NCBI RefSeq assembly: GCF_047238105.1
Contig: NZ_JBDFMD010000001.1
Location: forward strand, 4,464,001 to 4,528,000
Reading direction: 5' to 3'
From: Paenibacillus_D sp047238105
Lineage (GTDB): Bacteria; Bacillota; Bacilli; Paenibacillales; Paenibacillaceae
DNA: 64,000 nucleotides
Positions within the stretch are counted from its first letter, which is position 1; each line of letters opens with the position of its first letter. Positions 34,599 through 42,343 of the stretch are shown piece after piece. The notes beneath the pieces were generated by a model. The model saw only the letters and a list, made by a program, of their open reading frames with translations. It did not search any database and had not been told where the DNA came from. The position numbers and the translations under genes were made by a program.

Positions 34599-35069
34599 GT
34601 GTATAAGAAAAAACCTTTTTCTTTGTCTAGACTTTTCATTAGAAGCGCAGTCGACGACGACGTCGCTGCGCTGCGCGACGTTTTTCGCCGTGCGTCGCTG
34701 TCGACTGAGGGCGCCCAAGCATTCTTCGCCAATCATCCTGAGTGGCTGGTGTGGGATGACACGATGTTGCCATTCGCGCGTGTCGCCGTCGTTGACGGGC
34801 GTGTCGTCGGCTTTGCGTCGGCTCGTCCTGTCGACGACTACCTAGAACTCGAGGATCTGTTCACTGATCCTGACTGGATGCGCAAAGGCATCGCAAGCTC
34901 TCTTATCAAAGACATTGTACGGCAAGGTATGCGTGTTGAGGTGACCGCCGGCCCGCATGCAGTAGCGTTCTATGAATCCGTCGGCTTCGTCATTAACGGC
35001 ACCGCCAACACACAAGGGGGGCCGGCGCCGAGGATGCAACTCCTTCTGGAGGCTCCACCCCATATGTAA
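34599..35069 (+). CDS. GNAT-family N-acetyltransferase
   Basis: A 156-aa acetyl-CoA-dependent transferase. The GNAT core is visible: FIRSAVDDDVAALRDVFRRAS (first helix), VVDGRVVGFASARP (strand), LEDLFTDPDWMRKGIASSLIKDIV with the QxxGxG-like WMRKGIA pyrophosphate loop, and AVAFYESVGFVINGT at the C-terminus. Start is a GTG at 34599 after AAGGAG. The substrate cannot be told; it could be a small amine or a protein N-terminus. It stands alone between intergenic regions and is convergent with adaB. Confidence 0.85.
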   Translation: MYKKKPFSLSRLFIRSAVDDDVAALRDVFRRASLSTEGAQAFFANHPEWLVWDDTMLPFARVAVVDGRVVGFASARPVDDYLELEDLFTDPDWMRKGIASSLIKDIVRQGMRVEVTAGPHAVAFYESVGFVINGTANTQGGPAPRMQLLLEAPPHM

Positions 35070-35151
35070 ACAACCGAATGGCAGTATCTACACAATTTGG
35101 GTGTGTCGTTAGGGGCTGCCGATCGCAGCAGTGTCCCCTACCGCTGATAGG

Positions 35152-35670
35152 TCAGCGACGCTCCAGTTCCAGCAGCTTCGCCTTCATATCCAGCCCGCCG
35201 CGAAACCCGGTAAGCGCGCCGCTCTTGCCAAGCACGCGGTGGCAAGGTACATAGATCATCGCCGGATTGGCGCCGATCGCAGCGCCGACAGCCCGGACCG
35301 CGCTCGGTCTGCCGATCTGCAGGGCGATGTCGGAGTACGTGCGAGTCTCGCCGTACGGGATGGTGCAGAGGGCTTGCCAGACCTGCTCCTGGAAGGGCGT
35401 GCCGCGGTAGGTTACCGGATGATCCAACTGCTGCCGCTCTCCGGACAGATATTGCGCCAGTTCTGCAAGCAGAGGACGGATCCGCTCACCGTCACGCACC
35501 AGCTCATAATCAGGCATGCGTGCGGCGGCCCAGTCCGCCAATTCTTCGTAGGGGCCGTCCTGCGATCCTACAAAACAAAGACCTTCGGCCACGGCTGCGA
35601 TATACAGGCGCCATCCCTCCAACTCCAGCAGCTCCCAATATATGACCTTCTCGTGTTCGGATGTCATCAT
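35152..35670 (-). CDS. adaB: methylated-DNA--protein-cysteine methyltransferase
   Basis: DNA repair protein that takes the methyl group from O6-methylguanine onto its own cysteine. The 172-aa protein contains the acceptor motif VPCHRV with Cys143, the Asn hinge GANP, the Arg finger region RPSAVRAVG and GFRGGLDMKAKLLELE at the end. The start ATG pair at 35670/35667 follows GGGAGG, only 4 bp after the adaA stop, so both come from one transcript. It is a suicide protein and completes the adaptive response with adaA and the divergent alkA. Confidence 0.93.
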   Translation of the reverse strand: MMTSEHEKVIYWELLELEGWRLYIAAVAEGLCFVGSQDGPYEELADWAAARMPDYELVRDGERIRPLLAELAQYLSGERQQLDHPVTYRGTPFQEQVWQALCTIPYGETRTYSDIALQIGRPSAVRAVGAAIGANPAMIYVPCHRVLGKSGALTGFRGGLDMKAKLLELERR

Positions 35671-35674
35671 CCGT

Positions 35675-36235
35675 CTAGCCTCCCTTATATGATGAACGGT
35701 AGTGTGCCGGCGTCGTGCCGGTGTAACGTTTGAACAACGTGGTGAAGTAAGACAGGTTGGCCATACCGACCCGTGCCCCGATCTCCCGAGTGGTGAGACC
35801 TGTGGTGTGCAACAGCTCCTGAGCTTGTCTGATCCTCGCATGCTGCAAGTAGGCGAGCGGCGACAGGCCAAGGATGCGCTTGAATGTCCGCTGCAGATGA
35901 TAGGGGCTGCCATGGCACATCTCTGCAAGCCGCTGCAGGGAGAGCTCCTCCGCAAAGTGGTTGTCGATACAGGCGGCAGCCTGCGCCACCCACTCTTCAT
36001 CGGGCAGCCTGCTCCCTGTCGGCCGGCATCTTTTGCAGGGACGGAAACCATCGGCCAGCGCTTCCGCAGGCGTGTCATAAAAGGCGATGTTCTCCCGCTT
36101 GGGCGGCCGCGACTTGCACGAAGGCCTGCAGAAAATGCCTGTGGTGCGGACCGCATACCAGAACAGTCCATCCTGTGAGGCGTTATTGCTCAGCACAGCC
36201 TGCCAGCGCAGCTCTGCCGTTTCAAAGTCGGTCAT
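35675..36235 (-). CDS. adaA: AdaA, methylphosphotriester methyltransferase and AraC-type activator
   Basis: Sensor of DNA methylation damage. The N-terminal zinc domain has Cys36, Cys40, Cys67 and Cys70 (GIFCRPSC and RPCKRC); Cys36 accepts the methyl group from a phosphotriester and turns the protein into an activator (family knowledge). The C-terminal AraC domain follows (LSLQRLAEMCHGSPYHLQRTFKRI and IGARVGMANLSYFTTLFKRYTG). The start at 36235 (MTDFE) follows AAGGAGGGG; an ATG 18 bp further up has no such site. It leads the adaAB operon and lies back to back with alkA, which it probably controls too. Confidence 0.94.
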   Translation of the reverse strand: MTDFETAELRWQAVLSNNASQDGLFWYAVRTTGIFCRPSCKSRPPKRENIAFYDTPAEALADGFRPCKRCRPTGSRLPDEEWVAQAAACIDNHFAEELSLQRLAEMCHGSPYHLQRTFKRILGLSPLAYLQHARIRQAQELLHTTGLTTREIGARVGMANLSYFTTLFKRYTGTTPAHYRSSYKGG

Positions 36236-36378
36236 GCGCTTCCCCTCCTTCACTACAGCCAGTATACCTCCGATTCTCGCCCAATGGTACGGATGGAAAT
36301 TAAAATCGCAAGATAACGAAACAAGTCTGCACCCAAACTATGTTATAAATATAGATAGTTAGGAAGGAGCGACGGACA

Positions 36379-37311
36379 ATGTTTAAGGAAACAGCGGTGT
36401 TGTTAGACCAAGGCGATCATCTATTGCTGCCTGTTCCCGAGCTGTTCAGCTTTCGCGAGAATCTGAGCTACCTGGGGAGAGCTTCGCAGGAAAGCTTGTA
36501 CGTCGTGAGGGAGCATGAAGTGTGGCGGGTGGTCGAGCTTGGCGGACAGGTTGTCCTCTTAAGAATTCGCGAGTCGAAGGACGAGCAGGCGCTGCGCGTG
36601 GATTTCGCCGGGCCGGGTCCGCACCCGGACGCAGAAGGACGGGCAGCGGCAGGGCGGTATGTGCGGCACTGGCTGGACATGGATACAGACCTGGCTCCCT
36701 TCTATACGATGGCAGATGCCGATCCGCTGCTGCATGAACCGGTGCGACGGTTTGCAGGACTGCGGGTGGTGGGCATCCCGGATCTTTTCGAAGCAATGAG
36801 TTGGGGGATCATCGGCCAGCAGATCAATCTGCCTTTTGCCTACACGCTCAAGAGCCGGTTCGTCGAGCAGTACGGTTCCCATATCGATTGGCAGGGCCAG
36901 ACCTATCGTTTGTTCCCGACGCCTGAGCGGGTGGCAGGGTTGACTGTGGATGAACTGCGGCCCTTGCAGATGTCAGTCAGGAAGAGCGAGTATCTGATCG
37001 GAGTAGCCCGGCTCATCGCGTCAGGTGCTTTGAGCCGAGAGGGGCTGCTGGCGGAGGGCGAGCTGCAGCAGATCGAGCAGGCGTTGGTGAAGATCAGAGG
37101 CATCGGACCATGGACGGCGCATTATGTCATCATGCGATGTCTGCGCCTTCCTGCAGCCTTCCCGATCGCGGATGTCGGTCTTCACCTGGCACTCAAGCAG
37201 GCGCTGGGCTGGGACCGCAAACCGGTGGTGCCGGAGATTAAGGAGCTGGCGGCCGGCTGGGCGGGCTGGGAGGCCTATGCGACCTTCTATCTATGGCGAA
37301 CCCTATATTAA
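36379..37311 (+). CDS. alkA: DNA-3-methyladenine glycosylase II
   Basis: Base-excision repair glycosylase that removes alkylated purines. The 310-aa protein has the AlkA N-terminal beta domain, then the helix-hairpin-helix and Gly/Pro/Asp loop: VKIRGIGPWTAHYVIMRCLRLPAAFPIADVGLHLALK, with the catalytic Asp in IADVG. FEAMSWGIIGQQINLPFAYTLKSRF is the conserved lyase-family helix before it. ATG at 36379 follows GGAAGGAG. It is divergent from adaA with a 143-bp shared control region, forming a full Ada regulon. It lacks the C-terminal extension of E. coli Ada fusions. Confidence 0.93.
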   Translation: MFKETAVLLDQGDHLLLPVPELFSFRENLSYLGRASQESLYVVREHEVWRVVELGGQVVLLRIRESKDEQALRVDFAGPGPHPDAEGRAAAGRYVRHWLDMDTDLAPFYTMADADPLLHEPVRRFAGLRVVGIPDLFEAMSWGIIGQQINLPFAYTLKSRFVEQYGSHIDWQGQTYRLFPTPERVAGLTVDELRPLQMSVRKSEYLIGVARLIASGALSREGLLAEGELQQIEQALVKIRGIGPWTAHYVIMRCLRLPAAFPIADVGLHLALKQALGWDRKPVVPEIKELAAGWAGWEAYATFYLWRTLY

Positions 37312-37381
37312 GGCAGACTAAACATTAAGCGCGTGAAGGAACGGACACCAGGGCGCAGACAGAAAGGAAGCGGGAAAGAAC

Positions 37382-37993
37382 ATGAAAGCTGGCATGTTGA
37401 AATGGATCTTTTACCTGGCAGGCATCGGGATTCTGAGTTTCGGCATCGCGCTGACGATCACGAGCGATCTCGGTGTCACGCCATTCGATGCCACATTGGT
37501 TGGGTTAACGCAGAGCGTGGGACTGACCGTAGGCAGCTGGGAGATTATTCTGGCGTTCGTTCTCATCTTTTTCAACGCACTACTGGGGCGGCAGCGGCCT
37601 CATTTTGCCGGACTCGCGACGGCATTTGTGACGGGGGTCGGCATCGATGGCTGGCTGTACGCTTTGCATCAGCTGGAGCTGTCGGCAACCGCGGTGAGGG
37701 GGGCAGGATTTGCGCTGGGACTGCTCTGTATTGGTCTCGGCACGGCGATGTACCTGCATACCCGAGTGGCGCCGATACCGGTAGACGGGCTCATGCTGGT
37801 GATGCGTCAGCGCACCCGGATGACCATAGGCATGGCAAGGACGCTGATTTATTTCGTGTTTCTCTTGTTTGCGCTTCTGCTCGGCGGGCCCATTGGCCTC
37901 GGAACGGTGCTCTCGGTATGCCTTGGCGGCGTCATCCTGGCGTATATGGCCAAGTACATCGAGCGGCTTGCCCGGGCCGGCACACCTGTATAA
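37382..37993 (+). CDS. YczE/YyaS/YitT-family membrane protein
   Basis: A 203-aa integral membrane protein with five or six helices. IGILSFGIALTITSDLGVTPFDATLVGLTQSVGLTVGSWEIILAFVLIFFN is the typical first half of the YczE group, with the conserved DLGxxPxD loop. In Bacillus subtilis yczE is near surfactin genes and affects lipopeptide production, but its biochemistry is unknown (family knowledge). It follows alkA by 70 bp and may be co-transcribed. A strong shared terminator ends it, convergent with lacZ. Confidence 0.82.
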   Translation: MKAGMLKWIFYLAGIGILSFGIALTITSDLGVTPFDATLVGLTQSVGLTVGSWEIILAFVLIFFNALLGRQRPHFAGLATAFVTGVGIDGWLYALHQLELSATAVRGAGFALGLLCIGLGTAMYLHTRVAPIPVDGLMLVMRQRTRMTIGMARTLIYFVFLLFALLLGGPIGLGTVLSVCLGGVILAYMAKYIERLARAGTPV

Positions 37994-38013
37994 ACACTTG
38001 CGGATGCTGTAAA

Positions 38014-38047
38014 AAAACCCGCCTGTCATCGTCTGACAGGCGGGTTT
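38014..38047. terminator. bidirectional terminator between the yczE-like gene and lacZ
   Basis: AAACCCGCCTGTCA / TGACAGGCGGGTTT forms a near-perfect 14-bp stem with an A run on the left and a T-rich tract on the right, so it can stop both convergent genes. Confidence 0.9.
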
Positions 38048-38060
38048 GTGTTGTCAAGGC

Positions 38061-41000
38061 TTACAGGATCGGCGAGAGCGTAAAGCGGAAGGAATACGGC
38101 TGATTGGCATGCAGCGTGTATTGGCTGTGCGTCGGAGCACCCCAACTGTCGTCGCCGCCGACGCCCATCTGCCAACCGTTGACGCGGAGGACGCTCTTGT
38201 CCGACGCGGGCAGCTTGTAGCCGTGGTCGCTCGCTTCGAGCTCTTCGAAGGTCCATGGCAGCGCGCCGATCTCCAGCGGCACCGGGCCGGTGATATGCAA
38301 TCCGGCGCCATCCGCTCCTGCGGTAATGTCCGCTTCGCGCACATCGGTTTTGTTGCCGCACTCCTGCGGCCGCAGATACGGCACATACTGCTCGCGGACC
38401 AGGCCGCTGTAGCGTCCGAGGCGAGCGCCGCTCCGGCGATCCCAGTAGTTCTCGTGAGGACCGCGTCCGTACCAGGAGATCGTATCCAGTCCGCCCTCCA
38501 GGACGAATTGCATGCCGATCGCCGGGATCTCCGGCAGACGAGAGCCGCCGCTTCCCGGCAGCAGCGACTGCTCGATCTCCAGCGCGCCGTCCGGATGTAC
38601 GGTGTATCGGACTGACAACGAGGAGACGGGCAGGGTAGGCAGCGCATAGTCCGCATCGACCCGTACGCCTTCCCCTTCGTGCGACCACCGGAAGCGGAGG
38701 AGACGGCGGCTCAGTGAGGCCTCACGCCAGACCGCGCATCGCTGCTCCAGCTTGTTGCCCAGGTCGTTGTCCGTGACTGCCCGCCAGAAGGTGGGCACAG
38801 CCGGGGCCAACAGCCGCTCCGTGCCTGCGCTTCGATACGAGGCCAGCAGGCCGCTTGCCAGATCGAATGCAACACTTGCCTGCGCGCCTTCGATTGTCAG
38901 ACGTCCCTCTGATTCGCCCACCCGCAGTGCCGGCGCTGCGCCAGCTGCCGCAGCAGGCAGCCTTGCCGAACCAGGCACGACCACATACTGCTCCCACGCA
39001 ATCTCATGTCCGGCATCCGCCCAGGCGGTTGCCGACTTCAGCCGGAAGGACACAGTCAGTACGACTTCCTGCCCGTGATCTGCGGAGGCTTCGTATGGAA
39101 TCACGATCTCCGTCCGTTCCCCGGGAGGCAGCGCCAGCGACAGTGTGCCTTGTTGCGACAGCTTGCCGTCCAGCGTGAGCTCCCAGGTCAGATCGAAGCC
39201 CTCCAGGTCGGTGAACAGGTGCTTGTTCCAGACGGAGAGCCGGCCCGATCCGAGGTCAACGGCATCGATGTTGATGTTCTGGTAGCATTTCTTGACCTCC
39301 AGCAGCTTGGGCGTGACCGTCCGGTCGCCGAACAGCAGGCCGTTGCCGCTGAAGTTGCCGTCGTGCGGCGATTCGCCGAAGTCTCCGCCATACGCGAGAT
39401 ACTCCGTGCCGTCCGCAGTGGTCGTGCGGATGGATTGGTCAACCCAATCCCAGATGAAGCCGCCCTGCAGGATGTCATACTTGTCGAACAGCTCTGTGTA
39501 GAGATGCAAGCCGCCGTTGGAATTGCCCATAGCATGACTGTATTCGCAGATGATATAAGGTTTGCCGACGTTTTCTCTTCCATATTTCTCCACTCCATCA
39601 GGCTTTACGTACATCGTCGATTCGATGTCCGAGGCTGCCTCCGAAGGGCGGTAGTGGTAGATGCCCTCATAGTGGACGAGCCGCGAAGGGTCCGCATCCT
39701 TCAGGAAGTCGTGCATCGCGATAAAGTTGTCGCCACCGAATGATTCATTGCCCAGCGACCAGATCACGATGGACGGATGGTTTTTGTCGCGCTGGAACAT
39801 CGAGTTGCAGCGGTCGAGGACATTCGCCGTCCATTCGGGACGGCTGCCCGGGACATTGCCCTCGTGGAGCTCTCCTTGTCTGTAGTGCCAGGTGCCGTGG
39901 GTCTCCAGGTTGGTCTCGTCGATCACGTACAAGCCGTATTCGTCGCACAGCTCGTACCAGACGGACTGGTTCGGATAGTGAGAGGTGCGGACGGCGTTGA
40001 TATTGTGCGATTTCATAAGCAGGATATCCGTAATCATGTCTTCCACGCCGAGCGCCCGTCCGGTCTCGCAGGAGAACTCATGGCGGTTGACGCCCTTGAA
40101 GAGCACGCGCTGGCCATTAATCTTCATCAGGCCGTCCTTCAGCTCGAAGGTGCGGAAGCCTACCTTGCAGCTGACGGCTTGCGTCAATCGGCCAGCCGCG
40201 TCCGACAAAGAGAGCACGAGCGTATACAGGTGGGGCGACTCGGCGCTCCAGAGCAGCGGCCGCTCAACCCGGGCGCCCAGCTGCAGCGTCCCGGTGCCGC
40301 TCGCAGCAAAGGACGCCTCAGCAGACGGCGGTTTGGTCCAGACGGCCTGCAGCTGCGCATCATACAGTTGCATGGACAGCCGGCTGCCGCTCGCGGCCGT
40401 CAGCCCGTAGTCCTCCAGACGGATATCGACCAGAAGCTCCGCATGCTCATAGTTGTCGTCCAGCAGGGGCTTGGCAAAGAAGTCTGCGATGAAGACAGGC
40501 GGCACCGTATACAGGTAGACGTCGCGGAAGATGCCGCTGAGCCGCCAGAAATCCTGATCCTCCAGCCAGCTGGCGTCGCACCACCGATAGACCTCTACCG
40601 CCAGCTTGTTCTCGCCCCGGGTAAGATAAGGAGTGATATCGAACTCGGCAGGCGTAAACGTATCCTCGCTGTAACCGACAAGCTCGCCGTTGAGCCATAC
40701 GTAGAACGCGGATTCCACGCCCTGGAAGCTGAGGAATACAGGCTGGCCCTGCCAAGCCTCCGGTACTGTAATCGTCCGTACATAGGAGCCGACCGGGTTG
40801 TACTTCGCAGGGGCAAAAGGCGGCTTCAGCTCCGGCTCGGACGTCGCCCAGGGATAGCGGACGTTCGTATATTGCGGATAGTCGTAGCCTTGCAGCTGCC
40901 AATGGGAAGGTACCGGGATCTCGGCCCAGTCGCTCGTATCGTAACCGGTTTCGTAAAAATCGGCGATACGCTCCTCCGGCACCGGCGCCCAGGCGAACTG

Positions 41001-41186
41001 CCAGGTGCCGTTCAGAGACAGACGCCATGGCGAAGCGTTCTTGTCGCCTTGCAGCGCTTGCTCCACGCTAGGGTAACCCATCATCGAAGCGTGAGCCGGC
41101 AGACGGTTCAACTCGAAGATCTCGGGATTGTTGTTCCACTCGGGATAGCCGTTGGACGGCGGTTGATGGACAAATTTGGATCGCAT
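38061..41186 (-). CDS. lacZ: GH2 beta-galactosidase
   Basis: A 1041-aa cytosolic glycoside hydrolase that splits terminal beta-D-galactosides. The five-domain LacZ layout is visible: N-terminal jelly-roll (NGTWQFAWAPVPEERIADFYE; PSHWQLQGYDYPQYTNVRYPW), Ig-like domains, TIM barrel (LFKGVNRHEFSCETGRALG) with acid/base Glu481 (SLGNES) and nucleophile Glu548 (ICEYSHAMGN), and the large C-terminal Bgal_small_N domain. There is no signal peptide. It is monocistronic, 12 bp from the shared terminator, and its start follows GGGAGAG. No lac permease lies next to it, so galactosides must come through another transporter, perhaps the ABC system of this window. Confidence 0.96.
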   Translation of the reverse strand: MRSKFVHQPPSNGYPEWNNNPEIFELNRLPAHASMMGYPSVEQALQGDKNASPWRLSLNGTWQFAWAPVPEERIADFYETGYDTSDWAEIPVPSHWQLQGYDYPQYTNVRYPWATSEPELKPPFAPAKYNPVGSYVRTITVPEAWQGQPVFLSFQGVESAFYVWLNGELVGYSEDTFTPAEFDITPYLTRGENKLAVEVYRWCDASWLEDQDFWRLSGIFRDVYLYTVPPVFIADFFAKPLLDDNYEHAELLVDIRLEDYGLTAASGSRLSMQLYDAQLQAVWTKPPSAEASFAASGTGTLQLGARVERPLLWSAESPHLYTLVLSLSDAAGRLTQAVSCKVGFRTFELKDGLMKINGQRVLFKGVNRHEFSCETGRALGVEDMITDILLMKSHNINAVRTSHYPNQSVWYELCDEYGLYVIDETNLETHGTWHYRQGELHEGNVPGSRPEWTANVLDRCNSMFQRDKNHPSIVIWSLGNESFGGDNFIAMHDFLKDADPSRLVHYEGIYHYRPSEAASDIESTMYVKPDGVEKYGRENVGKPYIICEYSHAMGNSNGGLHLYTELFDKYDILQGGFIWDWVDQSIRTTTADGTEYLAYGGDFGESPHDGNFSGNGLLFGDRTVTPKLLEVKKCYQNINIDAVDLGSGRLSVWNKHLFTDLEGFDLTWELTLDGKLSQQGTLSLALPPGERTEIVIPYEASADHGQEVVLTVSFRLKSATAWADAGHEIAWEQYVVVPGSARLPAAAAGAAPALRVGESEGRLTIEGAQASVAFDLASGLLASYRSAGTERLLAPAVPTFWRAVTDNDLGNKLEQRCAVWREASLSRRLLRFRWSHEGEGVRVDADYALPTLPVSSLSVRYTVHPDGALEIEQSLLPGSGGSRLPEIPAIGMQFVLEGGLDTISWYGRGPHENYWDRRSGARLGRYSGLVREQYVPYLRPQECGNKTDVREADITAGADGAGLHITGPVPLEIGALPWTFEELEASDHGYKLPASDKSVLRVNGWQMGVGGDDSWGAPTHSQYTLHANQPYSFRFTLSPIL

Positions 41187-41384
41187 GCTGTAATCTCTCC
41201 CTTACTCGTGAATGAAGGTATATTCACAGTATAGATTTATTAGACTTGAGAAGATATAAAAGGATTTTAGGAATGAATAAAACAATATGAAGAATAGAGG
41301 TATGTAAAAGTAATCTATGTTTTCGGGGCCCCCGCAAAGTACCTGATTAGGCATCGAAGAAAATGCTTCACTTTGTGGGGAATC

Positions 41385-41412
41385 TTGACCATGTGAGCTT
41401 TTTGTGTATAAT
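41385..41412 (+). promoter_or_regulatory. promoter of the guanidine riboswitch transcript
   Basis: TTGACC (41385-41390), 16-bp spacer, TATAAT (41407-41412). Transcription would start near 41419, just ahead of the aptamer. The rest of 41187-41384 shows no gene. Confidence 0.75.
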
Positions 41413-41419
41413 GGAGTGA

Positions 41420-41527
41420 ACGTCATAACACAACTGTTTTCTAGGGTTCCGCACGCGCAGTGGACTGGACCGAGAGAAGACGACAGCCGGATGGCTGTGA
41501 CACGGAGGGATAAAAGCCCGGGAGGTA
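41420..41527 (+). ncRNA. guanidine-I riboswitch (ykkC class)
   Basis: Diagnostic conserved blocks occur in order: CTAGGGTTCCG (41441-41451), ACTGGACCGAGAGA (41464-41477), ACACGG-AGGGATAAAAGCCCGGGAGG (to about 41525). This is the ykkC aptamer that binds free guanidinium. Its 3' part overlaps the 5' arm of an intrinsic terminator, so ligand binding should favour read-through into the two SMR genes. Confidence 0.93.
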
Positions 41528-41558
41528 GGCTGCAAAACAGCTTATGTCCGGGCTTTTT
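41513..41558 (+). terminator. riboswitch-controlled terminator
   Basis: AAAGCCCGG (41513-41521) pairs with CCGGGCTTT (41548-41556), followed by T. An inner hairpin GCTG-CAAAA-CAGC sits in the loop. The 5' arm is shared with the aptamer. Confidence 0.88.
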
Positions 41559-41585
41559 GATTTTGAACAAGGAGTGTGAAAAAGC

Positions 41586-41936
41586 ATGAGCAAGAGCTGG
41601 TTGTTCGTCGTCGTCGCGGCAGTATTCGAGGTCGGCTGGGTTATCGGGCTGAAGCATGCTGCAGGATGGCTAGAGTGGGTGGCCACGGTGATCGCGATCA
41701 TCGTCAGCTTCATGCTGATGATCTCGTCCTCCCGTACACTGCCGGTCGGCACGGTCTATGCCGTCTTCGTCGGACTGGGGACAGCCGGTACAGTGCTGGC
41801 TGAGATCGTGCTGTTCGGAGCGCAGGCAGAGCTCGGCAAGCTGGCGATGATCGGGCTGCTGTTGATCGGCGTGATCGGCCTCAAACTGGTCAGCCGGGAG
41901 AAGTCCAACACGACCGTGGAGGTGGATCGCATATGA
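41586..41936 (+). CDS. gdxC: SMR-family guanidinium exporter, subunit 1
   Basis: A 116-aa small multidrug resistance protein with four membrane helices. Glu15 in VFEVGWVIGLK is the proton/substrate residue, and the following GLK is the mark of guanidinium exporters (Gdx) rather than EmrE-type drug pumps. The helix 3-4 segment PVGTVYAVFVGLGTAGTVLAE is also typical. It follows a guanidine-I riboswitch and overlaps its partner gene as ATGA, so it is the YkkC half of a paired exporter. The C-terminal tail (SREKSNTTVEVDRI) is cytoplasmic. Confidence 0.92.
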   Translation: MSKSWLFVVVAAVFEVGWVIGLKHAAGWLEWVATVIAIIVSFMLMISSSRTLPVGTVYAVFVGLGTAGTVLAEIVLFGAQAELGKLAMIGLLLIGVIGLKLVSREKSNTTVEVDRI

Positions 41937-42247
41937 GCTGGATTGCTCTGATACTGGCTGGCTTGTGTGAGATGGCAGGCGTGCTGATGATCAATAAATA
42001 CAACCGTCACCGCTCATGGACGGCGCTTGCCCAGCTCATATTGGCGTTCGCCCTGAGTTTTGTTCTGCTGGCTGTGGCCATGGAACAGCTGCCGATGGGC
42101 ACCGCCTATGCGGTATGGACCGGGATCGGGGCATCGGGCGGTGCGTTGCTGGGCATGCTGTACTATGGAGAGCCGAGGCAGGCGCTGCGGATTTTTTTTA
42201 TCGCCCTCGTATTGGCTTCGGCGGTAGGTCTCAAGCTGCTCAGTTAA
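41933..42247 (+). CDS. gdxD: SMR-family guanidinium exporter, subunit 2
   Basis: A 104-aa SMR protein, partner of the preceding one. Glu13 in LILAGLCEMAGVLMI is the ion-coupling residue, and QLPMGTAYAVWTGIGASGGALLGMLYYGEP is the conserved helix 3-4 region. Paired SMR genes behind a ykkC riboswitch form an antiparallel heterodimer of fixed topology (family knowledge). The start overlaps the stop of subunit 1. It ends without an obvious terminator, about 23 bp before the promoter of the MATE gene. Confidence 0.92.
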   Translation: MSWIALILAGLCEMAGVLMINKYNRHRSWTALAQLILAFALSFVLLAVAMEQLPMGTAYAVWTGIGASGGALLGMLYYGEPRQALRIFFIALVLASAVGLKLLS

Positions 42248-42269
42248 TCCTGTGAACGGATCAGCAGAG

Positions 42270-42298
42270 TTGCATCATGCACGCTCAGCCGGTATAAT
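42270..42298 (+). promoter_or_regulatory. promoter of the MATE-TetR-AraC operon
   Basis: TTGCAT (42270-42275), 17-bp spacer, TATAAT (42293-42298). The -10 is shared with the operator dyad that follows. Confidence 0.85.
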
Positions 42299-42318
42299 AC
42301 TGAATGAACGTTCAGTAT
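42297..42318 (+). promoter_or_regulatory. TetR-type operator of the MATE operon
   Basis: ATACTGAA-N6-TTCAGTAT is a perfect 8-bp dyad that covers the end of the -10 and the transcript start. TetR-family repressors commonly use TGAA...TTCA dyads, and a TetR gene is in the operon. Confidence 0.8.
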
Positions 42319-42343
42319 AAATAATAGGACAGGTGCAAACAAC

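Noticed and set aside
39777..41234. Plus-strand frame of 485 codons
   Set aside because: Antisense to lacZ, which has both catalytic Glu motifs.
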